NCBI GenBank assembly: GCA_964481195.1
Contig: CAYZTB010000001.1
Location: 81,472-145,471, forward strand
Direction: 5' to 3'
Source: Palsa-948 sp964481195
GTDB taxonomy: Bacteria; Bacteroidota; Bacteroidia; Palsa-948
DNA: 64,000 nucleotides
Shown: piece after piece, positions 1 to 9,659 of the stretch
Layout: each line of letters starts with the position of its first letter
Position numbering within the stretch: position 1 is the first letter of the stretch
Made by a program: the position numbers and the translations under genes
The notes under the pieces: model-generated
The model's database searches: none
The model's input: only the letters and a program-made list of their open reading frames with translations
What the model was told of the DNA's origin: nothing

Positions 1-3000
1 TAATATCATTACATCCACCAGAAGCAGAAGTATTTAATGTAACGGAATAAGTCCCTGATAAAGAGTAAGTATGAGATGGGCTTTGCTGAGAAGAACTATT
101 ACCATCGCCAAAATTCCAATTCCAGCTTGTTCCTCCTCCCGTAGATAAATCTGAAAATTGTGTAGGATTGCCTAAACAAACCGTACTCGCACTAAAACTT
201 GCAATAGGCTGAGGGTTAACTGTAATAATTTTTGAAATGGAAGAATTACAGCCTCCAGGGTTTGCTGTAGAAATTAATGTTGCAGTGTAGGTTCCTGCAG
301 CCGTATAGGTGTTAGATGGATTTTGCTGAGTAGAAGAGTTACCATCGCCAAAATTCCAACTCCAATTAGTACCTCCACCAGTAGAAAGATTAGAAAAAGA
401 AGTAGGATTTCCTAAACAAACTGTTGTAGCACTAAAACTAGCTACAGGTTGAGGATTAACTACTACCGTATTAGTAATTGAAGCAGTGCATGTGCTTGCA
501 GAAGTAACAACTAAATTTACGGTATATGTATTAGCAGCAGTGTATGTTATTGTTGGATTTTGTTGGGTAGACGTATTGCCATTTCCAAAATTCCAATTCC
601 AGGAAACGGCTCCGGCACTTGATTGATTAACAAATGTTGTAGCATTTCCTAAACATACATTTCCGCTGTTAAATCCAGCTGTTAAAAGCGGGGGTTGAGT
701 AATAGTTATACTTCCAGTGTTTGAACAACCTATATTATCTCGCACCACAACAGAATAGGTTCCGGCTGAAAGTCCTGTAGCTGATAAAGTAGTTTGTGGA
801 GTTGGAGTCCACGCATATGTGTAAGGAGATAATCCAGCTGTTGCAGTTACAGTAGCCGATCCATTTGTTCCACCAAAGCAAGTGACATCAGTTTTAGTCA
901 TAACCAAGTTTGGTGGCAAACCAACAGTTACAACAAGTTTAGAAGAATCAATAATTACACAAATACCCAACGAATCCATTGCATATAAAGTAACGGTAAA
1001 AGTTCCTGCGGTAGTATACGTATGTGAAATATTTCTCACTGTATCTGTAGGGCTACCATCTCCAAAGTTCCAAAGGTAATGAGAAGCAGTACTTCCAGTT
1101 GTATTAAATGGAATAGTGAATGGCGCACATCCAATTCCCGGAGGTACAAGGTTTGCGATTGCCAGCGGCTTAATACTCACATCCATTTTAACTACTGCAT
1201 TATTGCAGGAATTACCATTTACAGTAGAATAAGCACCGGCAGTTGTTGGAAAAGCGCTGCTGAAACTACATCCAGCACAAACAGATTGGTAAATAACTCC
1301 GCGCCTATCAAATCGACTGGTACCTCCATCTACATGATCTCCTGTTCCACCATTTCTTCCCAAAAAAGTTCCATACCATATTTTTTTTGCATCTGCTGTA
1401 AGTACTAAAAAATAAAAATCACAGCCATCGGTTGTTGATTGATAAGCATTCGCAGTTATAGGCAAGCCAATGGTTGTGCCTGTAAACGACATTCCAAAGC
1501 CAGCACATCTACCCCATCCGGAAACATATAAGTTTTGGCAGCTATCTACCAAAAAAGCAGTAGGAGAAATGTCCGGATTGGCACCTCCTGTTCCAAAAAC
1601 AGTAGAGAAGATAGTTGTATTTAATGCATTATTCATCTTATGAATAAATTGCCTGCCATTGGCATTAAAGTATTTTCCAGCTGTTACTGGATAAGCACCC
1701 ATAGTTTGTCCCATTACATAAACATTATTGCTTGCATCGAGCTCAATAAAAAAACTTTGATCATAATCGGCAGTACCAATGTAAGTTGATCGTTGAAAAA
1801 CTCCCGCTGAATTAAAAATTGTTACAAAACCATCAGCAGGTACTCCTTGAAAAGTAGTGTTTAGCACTCCGGCTGAAGTAGGAAAATCAGCACTGGTTGT
1901 TCCACCAGTTACATACACATTGTTGCTTGCGTCAACTTTAATTCCGAAACCTGCATCGTACAAAGCTCCACCCAAATAAGTGCTCCAGCTCATCGTGGAC
2001 AGGGCGTTATTCATTTTAAAAATACAAGCATCCTGAGCACCTCCAAGCGTAGCATCGTAAGCACTTACAGTTGGAAAATTTGCAGATTGCGTACACATGG
2101 AAACTAAAACATTCCCTGCATTGTCAAGCATAATCTCCCCACGGCCATCATCGGCATAATTAAATTTTGTATTTCCCATCAAACCGGTGCTGTAATTTAC
2201 GCCATCATCTCCTGCTCCTCCAACATATGTTGAGGCAGACAAGCCACCTGCAGCATTGAACTTGCCAAGAATAATATCATAACCTCCACCTGAGGATGAT
2301 TGATAGGCTCCAAGCACTGGGAAGTCGGTTGAATTAGTTCGTCCAGTCACAAAAAGCTCATTGCTATTATTTACTATAATACTATGTGGTTGTTCACTAT
2401 TGGAACCACCATAATAAGTTGAGTATACAAGTGCGGTACCTGTAGCATTAAATTTTGTTAATGAAATATCTACCACCCCGTTAAATGTTAAATTGTATGC
2501 TCCAACTGTTGTTGGATAGCCTGCTCCATAAGCAATACCTCCCGTGTATATATTTCCTGCTGCATCGTACGTAGCAGTAAATCCAAAATTATTTGCAGTT
2601 GACCCTGTAAATGTTGAGACAATAAGCGTTGGGTCGATGATTAAAGGTTGATCTCGATCGTAATCACTAAAAATTTGAAAGCCCAAAACGTTATTATCAT
2701 CTAATATATATGCGCAACTTACTTGCACTTCTGCTCCGTTTATGATTTGATAAGCATATGGTTTTTGCTCGATAATATCTCCAACTGCAGTTTGTACTTC
2801 TAAATTTCCATTATTTATCTTGAGGTGATTTGCTCCTTCGTATTTTAACTTTATCCAATTGTGGTTTGCACCAGGCTGAAGAATAAAATCGTACTTCATA
2901 TTCCCATCTTCTTTTGAATACACTTTCAAGTCTATTTGCGGGTAGATAGACTGATAACTTACTTCTCCAAATACACGAACACCTTCTGCCCATTTGCTCG

Positions 3001-3370
3001 GATCGTTGCCTCGATAATAATTACGATACTGTGGAAATGCATTTAGCCCAGATACTTGAACTTGATTATTTGCATTTAGAAAATTTACTTTAAATGCATG
3101 ATGCTTTACTAACTCCGATCCTGCAAGACCAGCATCGTGATGATGCTCTAATGACTCGTGAAAAACATAGGTGAATGTATTCTTCTCAAAAAAAACTTTT
3201 CCGTTAGTAAGATCTGATGAAAATAATACTTGAGCTGGCCATTGATTTTTATTCTCTTCAAAGTTTAATTTGTTCTTGCCTTCAAGATTCAAACTTTCTG
3301 CAAAAGAACTCTTCTGCCCAAGAATGAACATAAGAGTAACACAATAAGCAAAAAGTGTGAATTTTTTCAT
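1..3370 (-). CDS. Giant T9SS-type surface protein, SBBP and PKD repeats (3' end outside window)
   Basis: An open frame of about 1,123 codons runs from ATG 3370 without a stop to the window edge, so the C-terminus is missing. The N-terminus is a signal peptide (KK, then a hydrophobic stretch ending SSFA at about residue 24). A DUF7948-like N-terminal domain follows (ENKNQWP, RNYYRGND, QKPYAYQ), then SBBP-type beta-propeller repeats from about 240 to 620. Next come a PKD domain near 765 (WNFGDGSP), a SprB-like repeat near 835-890 and three more PKD copies (WNFGNG/WNFGDG) to the edge. The same domain order is seen in the next gene upstream, which ends in a T9SS type B sorting domain; that ending is inferred here, not seen. 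Probable role: exported adhesin-like surface protein. Frame continuity was checked by matching the start frame with the PKD motif near 118. Confidence 0.9.
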   Translation of the reverse strand, partial: MKKFTLFAYCVTLMFILGQKSSFAESLNLEGKNKLNFEENKNQWPAQVLFSSDLTNGKVFFEKNTFTYVFHESLEHHHDAGLAGSELVKHHAFKVNFLNANNQVQVSGLNAFPQYRNYYRGNDPSKWAEGVRVFGEVSYQSIYPQIDLKVYSKEDGNMKYDFILQPGANHNWIKLKYEGANHLKINNGNLEVQTAVGDIIEQKPYAYQIINGAEVQVSCAYILDDNNVLGFQIFSDYDRDQPLIIDPTLIVSTFTGSTANNFGFTATYDAAGNIYTGGIAYGAGYPTTVGAYNLTFNGVVDISLTKFNATGTALVYSTYYGGSNSEQPHSIIVNNSNELFVTGRTNSTDFPVLGAYQSSSGGGYDIILGKFNAAGGLSASTYVGGAGDDGVNYSTGLMGNTKFNYADDGRGEIMLDNAGNVLVSMCTQSANFPTVSAYDATLGGAQDACIFKMNNALSTMSWSTYLGGALYDAGFGIKVDASNNVYVTGGTTSADFPTSAGVLNTTFQGVPADGFVTIFNSAGVFQRSTYIGTADYDQSFFIELDASNNVYVMGQTMGAYPVTAGKYFNANGRQFIHKMNNALNTTIFSTVFGTGGANPDISPTAFLVDSCQNLYVSGWGRCAGFGMSFTGTTIGLPITANAYQSTTDGCDFYFLVLTADAKKIWYGTFLGRNGGTGDHVDGGTSRFDRRGVIYQSVCAGCSFSSAFPTTAGAYSTVNGNSCNNAVVKMDVSIKPLAIANLVPPGIGCAPFTIPFNTTGSTASHYLWNFGDGSPTDTVRNISHTYTTAGTFTVTLYAMDSLGICVIIDSSKLVVTVGLPPNLVMTKTDVTCFGGTNGSATVTATAGLSPYTYAWTPTPQTTLSATGLSAGTYSVVVRDNIGCSNTGSITITQPPLLTAGFNSGNVCLGNATTFVNQSSAGAVSWNWNFGNGNTSTQQNPTITYTAANTYTVNLVVTSASTCTASITNTVVVNPQPVASFSATTVCLGNPTSFSNLSTGGGTNWSWNFGDGNSSTQQNPSNTYTAAGTYTATLISTANPGGCNSSISKIITVNPQPIASFSASTVCLGNPTQFSDLSTGGGTSWNWNFGDGNSSSQQSPSHTYSLSGTYSVTLNTSASGGCNDI

Positions 3371-3524
3371 TAAAATCAATTAATAGAGCTTTTCATTATA
3401 TAACTATATCATTTAGACGAAAATTACTAGAAAAAGTTGCATAATTCCATTAGTTTTTATACAAATAAACTAACAAAGCTATTTGACATAAACTGCTAAG
3501 AAATAAAAGGGTTTTCAGATAGTT

Positions 3525-6500
3525 TTATCTGATCTTCGATACATGCCCAATATAACTATGAGGCTGGTCTTTGATATCAATAATACTAACCTTCCACACA
3601 TACACATCTTCCTGGACAAATTCCCCACTAGACCCTCCTTGAACTCTTCCATCCCAACCTTTATTTATATCGTTGGATTCAAAAATTAAATTACCCCATC
3701 GGTCAAAAACCAACATGTTAAATTCTTTGATGTAAGTGCCGTAGCCAAAAAACATTTCATTTTTTCCATCGTGATTTGGTGTGAAAGCATTTGGAATATA
3801 GAAAGTAAATTCAGGTTCAATTTTCAAACACTTTACAACTGTATCAGAACAAACTTTTGTTGAATCAAATACAATAAGTGTGATGCAATAATATCCAGTA
3901 TCAGCATACGTATGGTTTGGATTTTGATACGGAGAAATATTATTCAAATTTGAATTTGGATCACCAAAATTCCATGACCAAAAGAAAGGATTTCCTGTCG
4001 AAAGATCATAAAAGGAAACCACAGGATCTAAGTACGAAACTTCGGTAGGTGAAAAATTAAAATTTGCTGTAGGAGGCCCCGAGCCACTAATACTTGTGGT
4101 ATAAATTTCCAAGCAACCTTTTGAGTCTGTAACTACAACAGAATAAGAACCTATAGCTAACCCTGTTGCTAAAGCGGAAGTTTGTACTGGAGATGTAAGC
4201 CACAAATAGGTATAAGGTGTAGATCCTCCAGAAGAATTTATTAAAGCTGTACCGTTAGTAAGACCGCAACCACAAAGTGTTGTCGTACTAGTTAATGTCA
4301 TACCAGGTGGATCAATAATATCAGCAGTATCTGTAATCATGCAGCCATTAGAATCAATCATGGTAACAATATAACTTCCAGCCGCCAATCCAGTTGCTAC
4401 CGGCCCGGGTTGTACAGGATTTGTATTCCAGGAATATGTGATAATACCAGTTCCACCTGTAGCATTAGCTGTTGCTGTTCCATCTGCTCCACCTTTACAA
4501 CTTACGTTTGTCGTATTTACTACTCCTCCAACAATAGGTGTTGGTTCTGTTATAGTTACTGTTTCAGAAGAAATACATCCTATACTATCTGTCACTTGAA
4601 CAGTAAAATTATTTGCAGTTAGCCCTGTTGCTGTATTAGTAGTTTGAGATCCTGCAGTCCATAAATAAGCGTAAGGCAACAATCCTCCAGTTCCCGTAAC
4701 CGTAGCAGAACCATTAGCATCGCCAAAACAAAGGTTATTAGTCTGAGCCATTTGCAAAACTGGGGGCAAGCCAACATTAATAACTAGCTTAGACGAATCC
4801 AAATACACACATACTCCAAGTGAATCTGTGGCATACAGCGTAACCGTGTAAGTTCCTACAGCAGTAAAAGTATGAGAGGTATTTAAGGCCGTGTCAACCG
4901 GGCTACCATCGCCAAAATTCCACATGTAATACGAAGCAGAACTACCTGTAGTATTAAATGGGACAACAAAGGGGGCACAACCAACTGTAGGTCCTGTCAT
5001 ATTTGCTTTAGCAACAGGATGAACACTTACATCCATTTTTATTATTGCATTATTGCAATTATTGCTGTTATTATTGTTTGATAAAGCCCCGGGAGTTGTT
5101 GGAAAGTTGTTGTTATTGCCACAACTTGCACAAACGGATTGATAAATAAATGCTCTTGTATCAAAGCGACTCGTTCCACCATCTACATGGTCAGGCTCAA
5201 CAGTCGTATTTTCTCCAAAATAAGTTCCGTACCAAATCTTTTTTGCATTAGGAGTTAGAACAAGAAAATAAAAGTCACATCCATCTGTAGTAGATTGCTG
5301 TGCATTTGCAGTAATGGGCATTCCAGTTACAGTATTTGAATTAGGAGTCAAAAAAGCCGAACACCTGCCCCAACCTGCAATATAAATACTCTGACAACTA
5401 TCAACTAAAAAGGCAGTAGGAGAAATATTGGGATTTAAAGATCCAGTTCCTACAACGGTAGAAAAGATAGTGGTGGAAAGAGCAGAATTAATTTTGTGAA
5501 TAAACTGCGCACTATTAGGATTTGTATATACGCCAGCAGAAACAGGATACGCTCCAGTGGTTAATCCAAATACATAAAAATCATTGTTCGAGTCAAACTC
5601 AATAAAATAAGATTGGTCAAATCCAGCTGTTCCAATAAAAGTAGAACGAAGTAGTTGAGTACCGGTAGGGTTAAATACAGATATAAATCCATCTGCCTGA
5701 CCGCCTTTATATGTTGGATTAAGCACACTGGCTGTTGTTGGGAAATCGTTGCTGGTTGTACCTCCGGTTACATAAATGTCTCCATTATTTCCAATTTTTA
5801 ATCCATAAGCTGCATCGTAATTTGAACCTCCTAAGTAGGTACTAAAAACTAATCCAGATAAATTACTGTTCAGCTTAAAAACACATCCATCCTGCAAACC
5901 TCCAAGAGTTGCATCATACGCTCCTGCAGTAGTAGGAAAATTAGCCGACTTAGTGCAAGCTGCTACATAAACATTACTTGCATTATCTAACATTATCTCA
6001 CTTCTTCCATCGTCTGCATAATTATACTTTGTTCCTCCATAACTAAATGAACTTGCATTGTAATTGACACAATCATCGGCAGAGCCTCCCACAAATGTGG
6101 ATGCGATTAAGCCTCCAGTAGTATTAAATTTTCCTACAATAATATCCGAACCACCGTTATATGTTTGGTCATATGCTCCAGCTGTAGTAGGGAAATCAGA
6201 AGAATACGTTCTCCCTACTAAATAACATTCGTTATTATTATTTACAAATAGACTATGCGGCTGTTCGTTATTTGAACCACCATAGTAGGTAGAGTAAAGC
6301 ATAGCCGTACCTGCAGGATTTAATTTTGAAAGTGTGATATCAAATGGATAGCCAATACCTCCACTGCCACCACCACCAAACGTAAGTTGAAAAGCACCTG
6401 TTGTAGTTGGATAACCAGTTGCTGCTGCTATACCTCCAGTATATATATTTCCTGCTTTGTCATAGGTTGCAGTAAAGCCCCAATTATCGGCAGTAGAACC

Positions 6501-7271
6501 TGTGTAAGTAGAAACAATTAAAGTTGGATCGATAATTAATGGAATAGTTTTGTCATACTGTCCTTTAAGTTGAAAACTTATTATGTTCCCATCTAATACA
6601 TACTTGCAAACCACTTCTTTTTTCACACCGTTAATTTCTTGATACGCATAAGGCTTTTGTTCTAGTATCACGCCTACACTAGTTTTAAGGTATAGGTGAC
6701 CATACTCTAAATGCATTTCATAGGGGCCTTCATATTTCAATTGAATGTTTTTATAATCAGCTCCCGGATTTATTACAAAATCATATTTTAAATGTTTCTC
6801 AGAATTATAAAGTTTAATGTCTATCCCTGGATACATTTCTTCATATTGAACAGCTTGATACACGCTAACATTTTCGGCCCATTGCGATTGGTCGTTACCA
6901 CGGTAATAATTTCTAACAAAAGAATACGGATTTATTCCTGAAATTTTGGGTGCCGAGTTGCTATTTAAAAAATGAACTTTGTAAGCGTGATGATTTACAG
7001 TAATAGAATCGTTGCTCTTCCTAACAAAGCCATGAAAATCTACATTTTCAACTAGGTGAAATGTAAATACGTTGTTCTCTAAAAACACAGATCCACCAGA
7101 AATTCCTACTTCATATTTAACTTGAGAAGGCCACTGATTTTTATTTTCTTCAAAAAATAATTTACTCGAAGGTGCTGCTTCATTGCCATGCGCTGCAGCA
7201 CAAACAGAATAAAAAATGCACAATCCAAAGATTATCAAGAAATGTAAATAAGAAAATATCGATTTTTTCAT
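3525..7271 (-). CDS. Giant T9SS surface protein, SBBP/PKD/SprB repeats and CHU_C sorting domain
   Basis: This 1,248-residue protein has a signal peptide (about 1-27, ending CAAAHG), a DUF7948-like domain containing ENKNQWPSQ, RNYYRGND and QKPYAYQ, and SBBP-type propeller repeats at about 250-620 (recurring YSTYYGGS, DFPTTAGAYD). A PKD domain lies near 770-830 (WNFGDGSP), three SprB-like repeats follow at about 850-1050 (NGSATV, ATGLAAGSY, VTDSKGC), and a second PKD copy lies near 1070-1140. The C-terminus is a gliding-motility-type CHU_C/T9SS type B sorting domain (PNAFTPNHDGKNE, FDRWGNLIFES, WDG). By family knowledge it would cross the outer membrane by type IX secretion and sit on the surface. 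It is a tandem paralogue of the gene 154 bp downstream. Ligand or function is unknown. Confidence 0.93.
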   Translation of the reverse strand: MKKSIFSYLHFLIIFGLCIFYSVCAAAHGNEAAPSSKLFFEENKNQWPSQVKYEVGISGGSVFLENNVFTFHLVENVDFHGFVRKSNDSITVNHHAYKVHFLNSNSAPKISGINPYSFVRNYYRGNDQSQWAENVSVYQAVQYEEMYPGIDIKLYNSEKHLKYDFVINPGADYKNIQLKYEGPYEMHLEYGHLYLKTSVGVILEQKPYAYQEINGVKKEVVCKYVLDGNIISFQLKGQYDKTIPLIIDPTLIVSTYTGSTADNWGFTATYDKAGNIYTGGIAAATGYPTTTGAFQLTFGGGGSGGIGYPFDITLSKLNPAGTAMLYSTYYGGSNNEQPHSLFVNNNNECYLVGRTYSSDFPTTAGAYDQTYNGGSDIIVGKFNTTGGLIASTFVGGSADDCVNYNASSFSYGGTKYNYADDGRSEIMLDNASNVYVAACTKSANFPTTAGAYDATLGGLQDGCVFKLNSNLSGLVFSTYLGGSNYDAAYGLKIGNNGDIYVTGGTTSNDFPTTASVLNPTYKGGQADGFISVFNPTGTQLLRSTFIGTAGFDQSYFIEFDSNNDFYVFGLTTGAYPVSAGVYTNPNSAQFIHKINSALSTTIFSTVVGTGSLNPNISPTAFLVDSCQSIYIAGWGRCSAFLTPNSNTVTGMPITANAQQSTTDGCDFYFLVLTPNAKKIWYGTYFGENTTVEPDHVDGGTSRFDTRAFIYQSVCASCGNNNNFPTTPGALSNNNNSNNCNNAIIKMDVSVHPVAKANMTGPTVGCAPFVVPFNTTGSSASYYMWNFGDGSPVDTALNTSHTFTAVGTYTVTLYATDSLGVCVYLDSSKLVINVGLPPVLQMAQTNNLCFGDANGSATVTGTGGLLPYAYLWTAGSQTTNTATGLTANNFTVQVTDSIGCISSETVTITEPTPIVGGVVNTTNVSCKGGADGTATANATGGTGIITYSWNTNPVQPGPVATGLAAGSYIVTMIDSNGCMITDTADIIDPPGMTLTSTTTLCGCGLTNGTALINSSGGSTPYTYLWLTSPVQTSALATGLAIGSYSVVVTDSKGCLEIYTTSISGSGPPTANFNFSPTEVSYLDPVVSFYDLSTGNPFFWSWNFGDPNSNLNNISPYQNPNHTYADTGYYCITLIVFDSTKVCSDTVVKCLKIEPEFTFYIPNAFTPNHDGKNEMFFGYGTYIKEFNMLVFDRWGNLIFESNDINKGWDGRVQGGSSGEFVQEDVYVWKVSIIDIKDQPHSYIGHVSKIR

Positions 7272-7394
7272 CTTTTATAAATATCTAGGTAATTTGCCTA
7301 TATATTATAGACGCAATTTATTCAAAAAGTTGCCTTAAAAGATGAGATAAATTTCAAACCCTTAATTTTGGTGAAATCATATGATTATTATCTA

Positions 7395-8162
7395 TTATTT
7401 AAACAAATAAGCGCCTTTGCTATCAACACTGATAGAAGGCAATACCCTGTTTTTTTCAAAAATCTGATATCCAGCTTCTAAGTTTTTCCAAAAATCTACA
7501 AGCACACTATTCCCTTTATATTTATCTTCTAAATACCTAAATTCCAATTTGTTGAGCTTACAAGGGAACACATGTACTGGAATTCTTTGTTGACCTCTGC
7601 TTCTTGCTTCAACAGCCATGATGTACACTTCCTTAATTAAATCATCAGTTAATGGCAGGCAGCCAATAGTTACGCAATTGCCATGTATAAAAATATCTCC
7701 ACCTAAATTTGCTTTCCCTAAAATTTTGTCTGATTTGTTCGGATAATTCAATCCTAAAGAGAGATGAAAATTACTTGCCGGATTAAAACGATCAATTTCA
7801 TAAAACCCCTCTGGCACTTGCCCATCTCCTTGTTTGCGCTTTGTCCCTAGAACTCCAGATGAAGCACATACAGAAAAAGTTTTTATCAAAACATATTTAT
7901 TTTCCTTAGATGCTTTAGCCCAAACTTCCATCTGCGCCTCTTTTTTGAATGCTCTAAAATAAATATCTGCCGATGAAAGATCCATCCCTTTAGAGGAAAA
8001 AAGCGTTTTTACCAATTTCTCTTTTTCTGCATAAGCAGTTTTTACACGTGTAATTTTTAATTGCTGCTCTTTAAATGAATCCTGCATTAAGTTTGTGCTA
8101 AAAAATACATTAGGCAAACATAAAAGTATAATCCAATTTACAAACCAAAGTCCTACTTTCAT
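7395..8162 (-). CDS. L,D-transpeptidase family protein (YkuD fold, YafK-like)
   Basis: A 255-residue exported protein with a hydrophobic N-terminus (about residues 5-22). The YkuD catalytic signature is intact: H160-G-N, then C168 in TIGC, preceded by GDGQVPEGFY (112-121) and LNYPNKSD. That combination resembles YafK/DpaA-type L,D-transpeptidases, which act on meso-DAP cross-links or protein links in peptidoglycan; whether this one ligates or cleaves cannot be told from sequence. It acts in the periplasm. It is divergent from the division gene at 8256, with about 90 bp between them. Confidence 0.85.
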   Translation of the reverse strand: MKVGLWFVNWIILLCLPNVFFSTNLMQDSFKEQQLKITRVKTAYAEKEKLVKTLFSSKGMDLSSADIYFRAFKKEAQMEVWAKASKENKYVLIKTFSVCASSGVLGTKRKQGDGQVPEGFYEIDRFNPASNFHLSLGLNYPNKSDKILGKANLGGDIFIHGNCVTIGCLPLTDDLIKEVYIMAVEARSRGQQRIPVHVFPCKLNKLEFRYLEDKYKGNSVLVDFWKNLEAGYQIFEKNRVLPSISVDSKGAYLFK

Positions 8163-8255
8163 TTTGTTAGCAATTATGTTTAAAAGTACAACGTCACACT
8201 TTGCATAAGATCGTAAACCAACTTACTTTCACATAGTCTTTGTTTACAGGTTCTT

Positions 8256-8573
8256 ATGGGAAAAAAGAAATCATTTATTAAAGTCATCTTACCCTTTGTG
8301 TGGAATAAGTATTTTATTTCCGTACTGGCTGTCGCCATTTGGGTTGCATTTTTTGATAAAGATGATTTATTCTCTCAACTTGAACTCACTAAAAAACTCG
8401 ACCAACTAAAAATAGAAGAGCAGTATTACAAAACCGAAATAGAGAAAAACAAAAAGGACATGAATAATCTTCGCACAAATCCTGCCAACTTAGAAAGATT
8501 TGCACGCGAAAAATACATGATGAAGAAAGACAACGAAGATATTTTTGTTATAGTTAAAGATAGCCTCAAATAA
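8256..8573 (+). CDS. Septum formation initiator family protein (DivIC/FtsB-like)
   Basis: A 105-residue bitopic membrane protein: a lysine-rich cytoplasmic start, one transmembrane segment at about 16-33, then a coiled-coil stretch (about 38-75, KKLDQLKIEEQYYKTEIEKN) and a conserved-type ending LERFAREKYMMKKDNEDIFVI. This is the architecture of FtsB/DivIC proteins, which link the division proteins FtsL and FtsQ at the septum. It is convergent with leuB, whose stop lies 3 bp away. No ftsL/ftsQ partner is in the window, so the assignment rests on architecture and the FAREKY-type motif. Confidence 0.85.
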   Translation: MGKKKSFIKVILPFVWNKYFISVLAVAIWVAFFDKDDLFSQLELTKKLDQLKIEEQYYKTEIEKNKKDMNNLRTNPANLERFAREKYMMKKDNEDIFVIVKDSLK

Positions 8574-8575
8574 AA

Positions 8576-9658
8576 CTAAACTATCTCTACCAGCACATTT
8601 GAAATCATTGCAGAAATAGTATCTCCAACTTCTTTAGTAGAATAATAATTATTGGGATTAATATCCTTAGTTACCATACCCGTATATAAAGATTCTTTTA
8701 CAGCTCGCTGAATAGTCGCAGCCTCCGTCTTCATACCAAAAGAGTATTCTAACATCATTGCCGCAGACAGAATTGCTCCAACAGGATTTGCAATTCCCTT
8801 GCCTGCACCTTCCGGGAACGAACCATGGATTGGCTCAAACATAGATATTCCAGTTCCGATAGATGCTGATGGCATTAACCCTAATGAACCTGAAATAACT
8901 GATGCTTCATCTGTAAGAATATCTCCAAACATGTTTTCAGTTAACATTACATCAAATGAACCGGGATTCAAAATAAGTTTCATTGCTGCATTATCTACAA
9001 ACATAGTCTCCAACTCAACTTCGGGATATTGCTTTGAAAGCTCTTTTACGGTTTTTCTCCAAAGGCGAGAAGTCTCAAGCACATTTGCTTTATCAACTAA
9101 AGTCACTTTTTTTCTTCCACGCATGGCAGCTTCAAATGCTAATTTAGAAATACGCAGTATTTCCATTTCCGAATACTCACAAAGATCGGAAGCAGACTTT
9201 CCATCTGCGCTTAATTCTTTTTTACCAAAATAAATCCCTCCTGTTAACTCACGAAAAACAACGAAGTCAACATTTCTAATATTCTCCTCTTTCAAAGGAG
9301 ATAAATGAGCAATGGAAGGAAATGTTTTTACAGGTCGGATGTTTGCAAATAAACCAAGCTCCTTCCTAAGCATCAACAACCCTTGTTCTGGCCTAACTTT
9401 TGCATCCGGGTTATTATCAAATTCTGGAGATCCAATAGCACCAAACAAAATTGCTTCGGAAGCCTTACAAATTTGAAGTGTTGCGCTCGGCAACGGGCTG
9501 CCTGTTGCATGTATTGCACAAGCGCCAACTAATGCTTCTGTAAATTCAAACTTTACTTTAGCTTGTTTTTCTATCGACTTTAATACTTTGATAGCCTCCG
9601 TTATAACTTCTGGACCAATTCCATCTCCAGACAATACAGCAATTTTTTTTGTAGTCAT
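8576..9658 (-). CDS. leuB: 3-isopropylmalate dehydrogenase
   Basis: Oxidises and decarboxylates 3-isopropylmalate to 2-oxoisocaproate, the third leucine-specific step (NAD, Mg2+). The protein starts MTTKKIAVLSGDGIGPEV, the classical N-terminal signature, and contains the metal/substrate segment (VDNAAMKLI, MLTENMFGDILTDEAS) and GSLGLMPSASIG. Length 360 is normal. An in-frame ATG at 9709 exists but would add 17 unconserved residues and overlap leuD by 50 bp. ATG 9658 sits 1 bp after the leuD stop and is preferred. It is the last gene of leuA-C-D-B, and its 3' end faces the division gene. Confidence 0.97.
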   Translation of the reverse strand: MTTKKIAVLSGDGIGPEVITEAIKVLKSIEKQAKVKFEFTEALVGACAIHATGSPLPSATLQICKASEAILFGAIGSPEFDNNPDAKVRPEQGLLMLRKELGLFANIRPVKTFPSIAHLSPLKEENIRNVDFVVFRELTGGIYFGKKELSADGKSASDLCEYSEMEILRISKLAFEAAMRGRKKVTLVDKANVLETSRLWRKTVKELSKQYPEVELETMFVDNAAMKLILNPGSFDVMLTENMFGDILTDEASVISGSLGLMPSASIGTGISMFEPIHGSFPEGAGKGIANPVGAILSAAMMLEYSFGMKTEAATIQRAVKESLYTGMVTKDINPNNYYSTKEVGDTISAMISNVLVEIV

Positions 9659-9659
9659 T

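Noticed and set aside
61..660. Regular ~240-bp repeats as a possible CRISPR or intergenic repeat
   Set aside because: They are in-frame PKD domain units of a coding sequence, far longer than CRISPR repeats and without spacers.
882..1408. Plus-strand ORFs opposite the first giant gene
   Set aside because: They lie antisense to a continuous domain-rich frame, have no RBS or domain, and their composition mirrors the PKD/propeller codons.
2811..2993. Minus-strand 60-codon ORF
   Set aside because: Different frame of the same strand inside the giant gene; the other frame shows the DUF7948-like motifs.
8799..9233. Plus-strand 144-codon ORF opposite leuB
   Set aside because: Antisense shadow of a conserved enzyme gene with no domain of its own.
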